5,039 bases of DNA from Spirochaetaceae bacterium (GTDB lineage Bacteria > Spirochaetota > Spirochaetia > Treponematales > Breznakiellaceae): assembly GCA_031267475.1 (NCBI GenBank), contig JAIRZA010000032.1, positions 1 to 5,039 on the forward strand, in the 5' to 3' direction. A program made the translations under genes and the position numbers. Positions 1 to 5,039 of this stretch are shown in pieces. The notes beneath the pieces are model-generated. The model was not told where the DNA came from and did not search any database. It saw nothing but the letters and a program-made list of their open reading frames with translations. How positions within the stretch are numbered: the stretch's first letter is position 1; the number at the start of each line of letters is the position of its first letter.

Positions 1-17
1 GACAAGCAAAGCTTGTC
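1..17. repeat. Perfect inverted repeat, 7-bp stem, 3-nt loop
   Basis: GACAAGC (1-7) and GCTTGTC (11-17) are exact reverse complements around AAA. The stem may be longer, because its outer end is the window edge. The sequence AGCTTGT at 10-16 recurs in direct orientation at 84-90, so ACAAGC (2-7) can instead pair with GCTTGT (85-90). That would enclose the structure at 36-80, giving two alternative folds. Confidence 0.6.
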
Positions 18-35
18 CAGCAACTTATGAAAACC

Positions 36-80
36 GCAGTTTTGTCGTCATCATGACGCGCCCATAGGGCGAAAAACTGC
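36..80. repeat. Nested inverted repeats that can form a three-way junction
   Basis: An outer 8-bp stem is formed by GCAGTTTT (36-43) and AAAACTGC (73-80), with a further T45-A72 pair possible. Inside it sit two back-to-back hairpins: CGTCA/TGACG (46-50 with 54-58, loop TCA) and CGCCC/GGGCG (59-63 with 67-71, loop ATA). Almost every base from 36 to 80 is thus pairable, which is unlikely by chance in spacer DNA. It could be a dispersed intergenic repeat (REP/BIME-like or MITE-like), a 3'-UTR RNA structure, or part of the flcA-like gene's terminator. The pairing is read directly from the sequence; the role is unknown. Confidence 0.6.
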
Positions 81-195
81 AAGAGCTTGTTACAAAATAA
101 CCGATTTTGGAACAGGCTCGGTTTAATTAACGGCAGCCATTAACAGATATTTTTGACTGCCGGCGACAGCGGCTGCTTTCCATACAGACATCGTA

Positions 196-3100
196 TTATG
201 GCAGACCTTCCGCGCGCATAAGATCTTCCCACCACGAACCGTCGCTTAAATCCTTGTCAATTTGCATGAAAAGGATGCCGTTGCCGTCCTGCGTTGGGTA
301 AAGGGTATTCTGGATATTGATGTACGGCAGACTCACGCCGGGTATGCTCGTGTCCGTGATGCCGGCGCGTGTTAATGTTTGAGGATCGCGCTCCAAAGCG
401 TCCCATACGCGGGCGGACTCTGTGAATTCGCCAAGCGCCTCGGCGCGGTATGACGATCTGCCCGTGTTGTTGGCGAGAGCGTTGTATGTAACGCCTAGAT
501 TATTTCTGGCGACCATTATGCGCTCGGCAATTTCGCGGTGTTCAGGGCGCTCGTTCGGAAGCAGCATTGGAAACCGGTTGCGTTCATTTTCAAGTAAACT
601 GACAAGACGCTTCAAGTAGCCTTCGGCGGCAAAATAATCCGACCTCATGTACGAGGCCGCCCCGAGCGCGTTCAACAAGCGGCGATTATACGGCGTTTCC
701 ATTGAAACGTTAAAGAAATAATTCATCGCGGGAGCGTATTCGCCAAGCCGGTAATAGGCGGATCCCATCCTGTACTGCATTTCGGGCGGGGACCACCCGT
801 TTTCTTCCGCGCTCAAATAAAACTCCACGGCTTCCCGCATATCGCCGGACTTTGCGAAATAAGCAAGATCGCCCAGATAAGCGTACAATTCCCCAAACTT
901 AGGCGACCGCTGCACCACACGGCGTTCAACCGCGTCTTCCATGATGTTTACGCCTTTGGCAAGAGCTTCTTCGGCGGGAATGAATTCACGGCCGGCTATC
1001 ATCAATCGCGCAAGACGGCGCTGAGTATCCACGCGGTAGCCTACACGCTTGGGCGATTCGACGCGGGCTGTGTCAAAGGCGCTGGCGGCGGTTTCCAGCA
1101 TCTGGCGTTCTTCCGGCGTAGCGCCGTAGCTGTTGTAGTAACGCGCAAGGTGGTAATGAACCTCTGGAAGAGAAAAATCTTGTTTAGCCGCCCTTATAAG
1201 CACATTCCTTACATTTTCAATACTCTCAATATGTTCATCCGGTACGCCTTTTACCGGCTCGAAACGTTTATCCAGCAGGTATCCGCCCAATTCCGCAAGA
1301 GACGACGCGGAAATTTTACTTTTGGGGCGGCTCATGAAATGATTTTGCAATGGAATAACCTCGCCCAGCTTGTCTGTGCGGATAAAATAGAGCATCATCC
1401 GCTCCATAATTGGATCGGTTTGACCATAAGCCGCCAAAAGTTTAGCGTAGGCAAGCCTTGCCTCCTCGTAGCGTGAAGGCTCGTACTCGCCCCAAGCAAG
1501 GTTTATATCGCCAAGAACTAAAAGCCCCTCGCTGTCGTCCGGTTTGTAGTCCAATATATTCGCGCGGATAAGGCGATCCGCTTTTTCATAGTTGCGCAAA
1601 TAGTCAGTCTCCATCGCGGCGTAGTCCAGAGTTCCCTTTTTGTCGAGTGGATAATGAAACAATAGCTCGTCATACTTTTCTTCCGCGTACAAATACTGCT
1701 TTTCATCGCGGAAAAGTTCGGCGTAACGGTAAAACCAGTTTTTGTCGGAGTGTATCTTAAAGGCATCCTCAAAACGCCGGTTGCCCTGCACATAATCGCC
1801 ATTTTCTATATGCTCGTAGCCGTTCTTGTATATCAGATAGGCGCGGACGGGCTTATAGATGAATTCATAGCTAAGATATGTAACTGACGCGGCAAGCGCG
1901 GCGATAACCAAAGAAAGGCGAATAATCGGGAAGAATTTATGAAGAAATATATATATAAAGCTGGACTGCTCCGCCTCAAGTTCCTCTCCGGTTTTATACC
2001 CCTTAGGAAGAGGCACCTTCTTTTTTAGGATTTTTCCCGCAAGCGCGGCGGCTTCACGGGCGTTCCCGCCTTTGACAAGAAGGTTTATAAACTGGGAGAG
2101 CAATGCCGGCTCAACAATTTCCTCAGATATAATTTTTTCGCAGACAATTCTTAAATTCAGCGGATAGGACGCGATGGTGTCTAAAAGCTGTTGAAGCTGC
2201 TGTTTCGTAAGACTGATAGCCTCCGCGGTCTTTTTTGATTTTTCGTCTAAAGTCTCCGCCGCCGGCGCGGGCGTTTTAACGGAGTCGATTGGCGCTAGAA
2301 AGTCTTCAAGCTCCGGCAAGTCGCCCAACTGACTGCCGTTGTCATCGTTCTTAACACCGGGAGTTTCATCGCCGTCGTTTTCAGCAGTCGGAACACCGGC
2401 GGAATCCGCCGCGGGCGCTTCTTCGGACGGTAAATCTTCGGGCGGCACATCCGGGAAAAGGGAAGCCTTCTCTTCATCAGATATTTCAGATACAGAGGGA
2501 ACATCATCGTCCGCCACCACCGGCGTTGGCGCGCCCGCCGCCGGCGGCGCGTTGGACGGCTCGCTGCTTGGCTCGTTAATTGGCGCGCCGTCCGGCGTGT
2601 TGTCGTCATTAAAAAGATCGTCAGGCGCTGTAAAGGCTTCTTCCGCTGTTTCCGGCGGCGCGTCCTCGTTATCAAAATTTTTGAGCAGTTGCCCAAGATC
2701 CAAATCATCGTCGTCGTCCGCCGCCCCGTCTTCCGCGGTTTCTTCTGTCTGAGGAGTTAAATCCGTACCGGCGCTCTCATCACCGGAAGCAGGGGTATCC
2801 ATATCCGGCGGAGGGGGCAGTTCGTCAACCGGTTTGACATCAGTTATAAGGTCGCTTAGACCTTCAAAAAGATTGTCAATAACGCCGTCGTCGTCATCGG
2901 CGGCTGTTTCGGCGGGCTGTCCGCCGCCGGGGTCATCCTCTCCGGCGGGAGCGCGGGCTGGCGGAATGTCCGCGTCTTCCCCGCCGGCGGGCTTGCGGGC
3001 GGACGCCGGCGGGCTGCCGGAGTCATCCTCTCCGGCGGTGGCGCGGGCTGGCGGGATGTCCGCGGCTTCCCCGCCGGCGGGCTTGCGGGCGGACGCCGGC

Positions 3101-3345
3101 GGGCCGCCGGAGTCATCCTCTCCGGCGGTGGCGCGGGCTGGCGGGGTGTCCGCGTCTTCCTCACCGTAGACATCCTCGTCGTCCTCCGGCGGCGCGGCTT
3201 CAACCGGAGCGCGGCGCGGTGCAGGCTCCTTGCTTGGCAGCTCATATTCGGACGGAGTCAGCCCCGCGGCTTCCAGCAGATCGTTTTCATGGCCTATATC
3301 GCCAAAGAGATCTTTTAACTGTTTAAGTTCTTGTAATGAAGGCAT
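196..3345 (-). CDS. flcA: FlcA-like periplasmic flagellar collar protein (TPR, single-pass membrane)
   Basis: This gene encodes a 1049-aa protein resembling spirochaete FlcA (Borrelia BB0326 family, as I recall it), which helps build the collar around the periplasmic flagellar motor and supports stator assembly. Residues 1-36 (starting MPSLQELKQL) form a conserved-looking N-terminal segment. Residues ~37-345 are acidic, Pro/Ala-rich and probably disordered, with 30-residue repeats at 66-95 and 96-125 plus a partial third copy. Residues ~340-465 contain an ELEDFLAP motif and a helical domain (SYPLNLR, ALAGKILKK) that I associate with treponemal homologues. A single hydrophobic helix lies at ~473-493. 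The remainder, ~497-1049, has TPR-like helical pairs (for example ~503-568, ~853-920) and is predicted to be periplasmic. The ATG at 3343-3345 is supported by the conserved N-terminus; the upstream TAAAGAT is only a weak ribosome site. The stop is TAA. The reading frame is intact. A generic TPR membrane protein is the alternative. Confidence 0.78.
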   Translation of the reverse strand: MPSLQELKQLKDLFGDIGHENDLLEAAGLTPSEYELPSKEPAPRRAPVEAAPPEDDEDVYGEEDADTPPARATAGEDDSGGPPASARKPAGGEAADIPPARATAGEDDSGSPPASARKPAGGEDADIPPARAPAGEDDPGGGQPAETAADDDDGVIDNLFEGLSDLITDVKPVDELPPPPDMDTPASGDESAGTDLTPQTEETAEDGAADDDDDLDLGQLLKNFDNEDAPPETAEEAFTAPDDLFNDDNTPDGAPINEPSSEPSNAPPAAGAPTPVVADDDVPSVSEISDEEKASLFPDVPPEDLPSEEAPAADSAGVPTAENDGDETPGVKNDDNGSQLGDLPELEDFLAPIDSVKTPAPAAETLDEKSKKTAEAISLTKQQLQQLLDTIASYPLNLRIVCEKIISEEIVEPALLSQFINLLVKGGNAREAAALAGKILKKKVPLPKGYKTGEELEAEQSSFIYIFLHKFFPIIRLSLVIAALAASVTYLSYEFIYKPVRAYLIYKNGYEHIENGDYVQGNRRFEDAFKIHSDKNWFYRYAELFRDEKQYLYAEEKYDELLFHYPLDKKGTLDYAAMETDYLRNYEKADRLIRANILDYKPDDSEGLLVLGDINLAWGEYEPSRYEEARLAYAKLLAAYGQTDPIMERMMLYFIRTDKLGEVIPLQNHFMSRPKSKISASSLAELGGYLLDKRFEPVKGVPDEHIESIENVRNVLIRAAKQDFSLPEVHYHLARYYNSYGATPEERQMLETAASAFDTARVESPKRVGYRVDTQRRLARLMIAGREFIPAEEALAKGVNIMEDAVERRVVQRSPKFGELYAYLGDLAYFAKSGDMREAVEFYLSAEENGWSPPEMQYRMGSAYYRLGEYAPAMNYFFNVSMETPYNRRLLNALGAASYMRSDYFAAEGYLKRLVSLLENERNRFPMLLPNERPEHREIAERIMVARNNLGVTYNALANNTGRSSYRAEALGEFTESARVWDALERDPQTLTRAGITDTSIPGVSLPYINIQNTLYPTQDGNGILFMQIDKDLSDGSWWEDLMRAEGLP
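2932..3160 (-). repeat. 90-bp in-frame tandem repeat, about 2.5 copies
   Basis: Copies begin at 2932, 3022 and 3112, a period of exactly 90 bp (30 codons); the last is cut off at about 3160. By eye, the first two copies differ at about 5 of 90 positions, and the third differs from the second at about 2 of 49. The repeat encodes residues 66 to ~141 of the FlcA-like protein. Each unit carries the motifs PPARA, AGEDD and ASARKPAGGE. The period is a multiple of three, so gain or loss of a copy lengthens or shortens the disordered cytoplasmic segment without a frameshift. The repeat is much more GC-rich than the rest of the gene. Confidence 0.93.
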
Positions 3346-3384
3346 ATCTTTAGATTTTTGAGCGTCAACCGATATTAAATTAAG
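3346..3384. promoter_or_regulatory. 39-bp divergent intergenic region shared by two gene starts
   Basis: The two start codons face away from each other across only 39 bp, so the promoters must overlap this spacer and reach into the opposite gene's 5' end, unless transcription starts further upstream. The spacer is AT-rich. On the minus strand TAATAT (complement of 3372-3377) could be a -10 for the flcA-like gene, but no good -35 sits 17 bp upstream. The TTGACG nearby is too close to the start codon to serve as its -35. Neither gene shows a strong GGAGG-type ribosome site. I cannot assign a promoter with confidence. Confidence 0.45.
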
Positions 3385-4134
3385 ATGAAAGCTCTGAGTT
3401 TTTTTACACTCCTTCTATTGATTATCGGTAATTCAAACGCAGTGGACTTAGAATCATACGAGTTTATTGATAAGTTGTTAAGTATCACGTCTCCGCAGGA
3501 GCCGCAAGTCTTTGAAGACTCCGTAATTTTTACCGCCAGTTCCGCCTATAAGAAAGTGGGGATTGCGTTTTCGCATGAAGGCTTCGCCAAGATTTATCCA
3601 TTCAAAAAATTGCTTGTGCCGATAGACGACGCTCCTTATTTTGACGAAAAAAGCAACAAGGAGGTCGAAAGACTGCGGGATTCCGGATTATTATTTTTTG
3701 TATACACAGTTCCGCAATCGCTGAAAGGCATTGAATACCGGCTTGTTTTTGACGGTCTCTGGTCAAGCGACCCGTACAATCCGTTTCGAAAATTCAATGT
3801 TAATACGGGAATAGAACATTCTATAGCGCCGGTGCCCGCGCGTCCGGAGCTCGCGCAAAATGACGACGAACCGTTTGACGGTGTTGTTTTTAGTTACCGT
3901 TCAGAAAGCAGCGGCGAACATATCACTGTGGCTGGTGATTTTAACAGCTGGGATCCGTTCATGTACGAATTAAAAGAAACACGGCGCGGTTTGTATACGC
4001 TCGCCGTTCCGCTGCCTCCGGGAACTTGGCGCTATATCTATTACCGCAACGGTCAAAAATTAATTAATTATTCAAATACCAGCCGCGAATACGCGAAAGA
4101 CGGCTCCGCCGTAAATGTCGCGGTAGTCAACTGA
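3385..4134 (+). CDS. Secreted protein with two early-set/CBM48-like domains
   Basis: This gene encodes a 249-aa exported protein. Residues 1-19 form a signal peptide (K2, then a Leu/Ile/Phe core) with a likely signal peptidase I cut after SNA at 17-19; there is no lipobox cysteine. Residues ~40-135 look like a first beta-sandwich ending in YRLVFDGLWSSDPYNP (118-133), which matches the back half of a CBM48/AMPK glycogen-binding domain. Residues ~166-249 form a second such domain with the front-half signature VAGDFNSWDP (182-191) and LPPGTWRYIYYRNG (210-223). A Pro/acidic linker (~150-165) joins them. CBM48/E-set folds bind alpha-glucans or serve as structural or interaction modules; no catalytic domain is present, so this is not an isoamylase. 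It diverges from the FlcA-like gene, which hints at a shared envelope role. The ATG fits the signal peptide although its ribosome site is weak. The exact function is unknown to me. Confidence 0.85.
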   Translation: MKALSFFTLLLLIIGNSNAVDLESYEFIDKLLSITSPQEPQVFEDSVIFTASSAYKKVGIAFSHEGFAKIYPFKKLLVPIDDAPYFDEKSNKEVERLRDSGLLFFVYTVPQSLKGIEYRLVFDGLWSSDPYNPFRKFNVNTGIEHSIAPVPARPELAQNDDEPFDGVVFSYRSESSGEHITVAGDFNSWDPFMYELKETRRGLYTLAVPLPPGTWRYIYYRNGQKLINYSNTSREYAKDGSAVNVAVVN

Positions 4135-4205
4135 GCCCCCCCCCCCCCCTCCCACCCCAAAAAAACGTCTTCATTCAGGGAGCGCAAAGGCGGGGCGACG
4201 GGGTG
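4135..4205. other. Convergent intergenic spacer with weak terminator-like signal
   Basis: This 71-bp spacer separates two gene ends that face each other. It holds the C14 run and C/A-rich continuation (listed separately), then a mixed GC-rich stretch. In the minus-strand transcript a 4-bp CGTC/GACG pairing (4197-4200 with 4166-4169) is followed directly by seven U (4165-4159). This is a poor stem for an intrinsic terminator of the radical SAM gene. No hairpin plus U-tract is seen for the plus-strand gene, although its C-rich, G-poor 3' end could suit Rho loading. Confidence 0.4.
4136..4149 (+). repeat. Homopolymer run of 14 C just after a stop codon
   Basis: Fourteen consecutive C follow the TGA stop (4132-4134) of the E-set gene after a single G. 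The tract continues as T, CCC, A, CCCC and then seven A (to 4165). Read on the minus strand this is GGGGTGGGA followed by G14, which meets the usual G-quadruplex pattern of four or more G runs with short loops. Such runs are prone to slippage and to sequencing error. It lies outside both reading frames, so length change would not shift a protein frame. Confidence 0.9.
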
Positions 4206-5039
4206 TCATATCCATTCCGATATTTCTTGTTTGGAAACATCCCATTCCAAACCGTCAGACGCCGCGCCAAGATTACAATAGCGGCAAAACGGAATGGGAT
4301 TATGCAGGAAATCCATTATTTCACTCTTGTCCGCCGCCTTGTAAATGTCGATGTAGTCCTTTTCTGTAACGCGCAGATCCTTGCCAAAATATTTATTAAA
4401 AAATTGTATATGCGCGCTTGCCGGACATATATATATCCTGCCGTTGCGCAAAGTAACGCAGCCGCCGGAGTCCGCCGCGCCGCACATTGCAAAGTTAGCT
4501 TCGGCGTTTTGAGCGCCGTCTAAATCAAGCGGCGTTTTGTACATACCGGTCTCTTTTGGCACGGTATAAGCCATGCAAACATTGTATTTTTTGCGCTTAG
4601 CTTGTATTTCCTTGGCGTGGATATTGACGGGATAATCGCTTATTTCTATATAAATCTTGTATTTATTACAGGCAGCCCAGAATTCGTCCGGCTGCTTGGA
4701 AAGCAACGCGCCGTTTGTGGTCAATTGAATGACTGTTGTTCTAAAATATTTCCTGGCGATTTCAAAAAAAGAAACCAGTTTTGGATGAAGCAAGGGTTCG
4801 CCGCCAAGCAGTTTTATGACGGTAAGTTTGCCCGCGATTTTTGAAAGCCGCGCACAGTCTTTTTCAAACGCCGCCGGGTCAAGAAATTCTTCATCCGCGA
4901 GCGGCGAAAAATGATTACAGCCTTTGCAATTCAAGTTGCAATGTTCAGTTATATGAACCTCAATTTGAAAATATTTTTTTGAATTGCGCAAGGATGTTGT
5001 TTTATACCCCAAATAAAAACGGCGCAGCGCGTTACGCGC
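4206..5039 (-). CDS. Radical SAM protein with twitch/SPASM-like auxiliary Fe-S site, 5' end outside window
   Basis: This encodes a radical SAM enzyme that would use S-adenosylmethionine and a [4Fe-4S] cluster. Residues are numbered from the TTG at 5010-5012. The CxxxCxxC cluster motif is C25, C29, C32 (EHCNLNCKGC); LLGGEPLLHP (68-77) holds the SAM-contacting GGEP; TTNGALL (98-104) is another barrel motif. The C-terminal part has C177-x13-G191-x4-C196 and C243-x2-C246, as expected for a twitch/half-SPASM auxiliary cluster; C185 is an extra cysteine. The stop is TGA (complement of 4206-4208). The frame stays open from the TTG through nine more codons to the window edge, and no ribosome site precedes the TTG, so the true start probably lies beyond 5039. 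The family often sits near glycan or peptide-modification genes; the substrate cannot be told here. Confidence 0.88.
   Translation of the reverse strand, partial: ARNALRRFYLGYKTTSLRNSKKYFQIEVHITEHCNLNCKGCNHFSPLADEEFLDPAAFEKDCARLSKIAGKLTVIKLLGGEPLLHPKLVSFFEIARKYFRTTVIQLTTNGALLSKQPDEFWAACNKYKIYIEISDYPVNIHAKEIQAKRKKYNVCMAYTVPKETGMYKTPLDLDGAQNAEANFAMCGAADSGGCVTLRNGRIYICPASAHIQFFNKYFGKDLRVTEKDYIDIYKAADKSEIMDFLHNPIPFCRYCNLGAASDGLEWDVSKQEISEWI
5027..5039. repeat. Perfect inverted repeat at the right window edge
   Basis: GCGCG (5027-5031) and CGCGC (5035-5039) are exact reverse complements around TTA. The sequence lies inside the open reading frame of the radical SAM gene, or just upstream of it if the TTG start is real. 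It is short and GC-only, so chance is a fair explanation; it may continue beyond the edge. Confidence 0.4.

Larger units (their letters stand above)
1..195. other. Non-coding region downstream of flcA-like gene, rich in inverted repeats
   Basis: No convincing gene lies here. On the minus strand this is the 3' flank of the FlcA-like gene, whose TAA stop is at 196-198. Several inverted repeats are visible: a perfect 7-bp stem with AAA loop at 1-17, a nested structure at 36-80 (listed separately), AAAAT/ATTTT arms at 94-98 and 104-108, AACCGA/TCGGTT at 99-104 and 118-123, and CGGCAG/CTGCCG at 131-136 and 157-162. In the minus-strand transcript the CGGCAG stem is followed only by TTAATTAAA, so it is a weak terminator candidate and no classic hairpin plus U-tract is obvious. 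The density of palindromes suggests an intergenic repeat element rather than ordinary spacer. Confidence 0.6.

Noticed and set aside
1..17. Hairpin telomere of a linear replicon, as in Borrelia
   Set aside because: The palindrome is short and no resolvase or telomere motifs are seen. A repeat or contig break explains it more simply.
422..619. Short plus-strand open frame opposite the C-terminal TPR region
   Set aside because: It is an antisense shadow with no supporting features.
1150..1476. Plus-strand open frame opposite the TPR region
   Set aside because: It has no ribosome site and no domain, and it lies wholly antisense to a well-supported TPR coding region.
1518..1802. Minus-strand open frame in a second frame of the TPR region
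   Set aside because: It is out of frame within an intact gene, and its composition is not protein-like.
2339..2752. Plus-strand open frame opposite the FlcA-like gene
   Set aside because: It is a Ser/Gly/Ala-rich low-complexity antisense shadow of the acidic coding region, produced by GC-rich codons. It has no recognisable domain.
2932..3160. CRISPR array
   Set aside because: The 90-bp units are contiguous, without unique spacers, and encode protein in frame.
2834..3169. Plus-strand open frame across the 90-bp repeat
   Set aside because: The protein repeat merely mirrors the DNA repeat of the real minus-strand gene. Its composition is implausible.
2295..3245. Two minus-strand Arg/Pro/Thr-rich open frames (2295-2708 and 2856-3245) inside the FlcA-like gene
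   Set aside because: They are alternate-frame shadows of the acidic region. The very high Arg content is typical of out-of-frame GC-rich sequence.
3385..4134. Glycogen-branching enzyme or isoamylase fragment
   Set aside because: The protein is complete, has a signal peptide and contains no amylase catalytic barrel. Only the accessory-type fold is present.
4136..4149. Phase-variable switch controlling a reading frame
   Set aside because: The tract is outside both coding frames and downstream of both genes, so slippage would not switch either protein on or off.
4203..4844. Plus-strand open frames (4203-4523 and 4602-4844) opposite the radical SAM gene
   Set aside because: Both are antisense to a gene with clear radical SAM motifs and have no domains of their own.

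Overview
The window looks like chromosomal DNA from a spirochaete, most likely a Treponema-type organism of moderate GC content, such as those from insect guts. The main evidence is the large leftward gene. It has the layout of the spirochaete-specific periplasmic flagellar collar protein FlcA: a conserved short N-terminus, a long acidic Pro/Ala-rich cytoplasmic stretch, one membrane helix, and a large periplasmic TPR domain. The genus assignment is inferred from family resemblance; no rRNA or other marker is present.

Layout, left to right. Positions 1-195 are non-coding and lie downstream of the flcA-like gene. They are rich in inverted repeats, including a compact nested structure at 36-80 that could fold as a three-way junction. 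Positions 196-3345 (minus) hold the FlcA-like protein of 1049 aa, with a 90-bp in-frame tandem repeat (2932-3160) in the region encoding its disordered part. A 39-bp spacer (3346-3384) separates its start from a rightward gene at 3385-4134, which encodes a secreted 249-aa protein with two early-set/CBM48-like beta-sandwich domains. A 71-bp spacer (4135-4205) with a run of 14 C then separates that gene from a converging leftward radical SAM gene, which runs from 4206 to the right edge and is open there.

How they may work together. The collar protein and the secreted E-set protein are divergently transcribed from a shared 39-bp region and both are predicted to act in the periplasm. A structural or envelope partnership is therefore a reasonable hypothesis, but it is not shown by the sequence. 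The radical SAM enzyme is cytoplasmic, converges on the E-set gene, and is probably functionally separate. Proteins of its type often sit in surface-glycan or peptide-modification neighbourhoods, but none is visible here.

The points most worth checking are the complementary motif loss in the two E-set domains, the structured element at 36-80, the recently expanded 90-bp repeat, and the poly-C tract. There is no tRNA, rRNA, CRISPR array, transposase or phage gene in the window.
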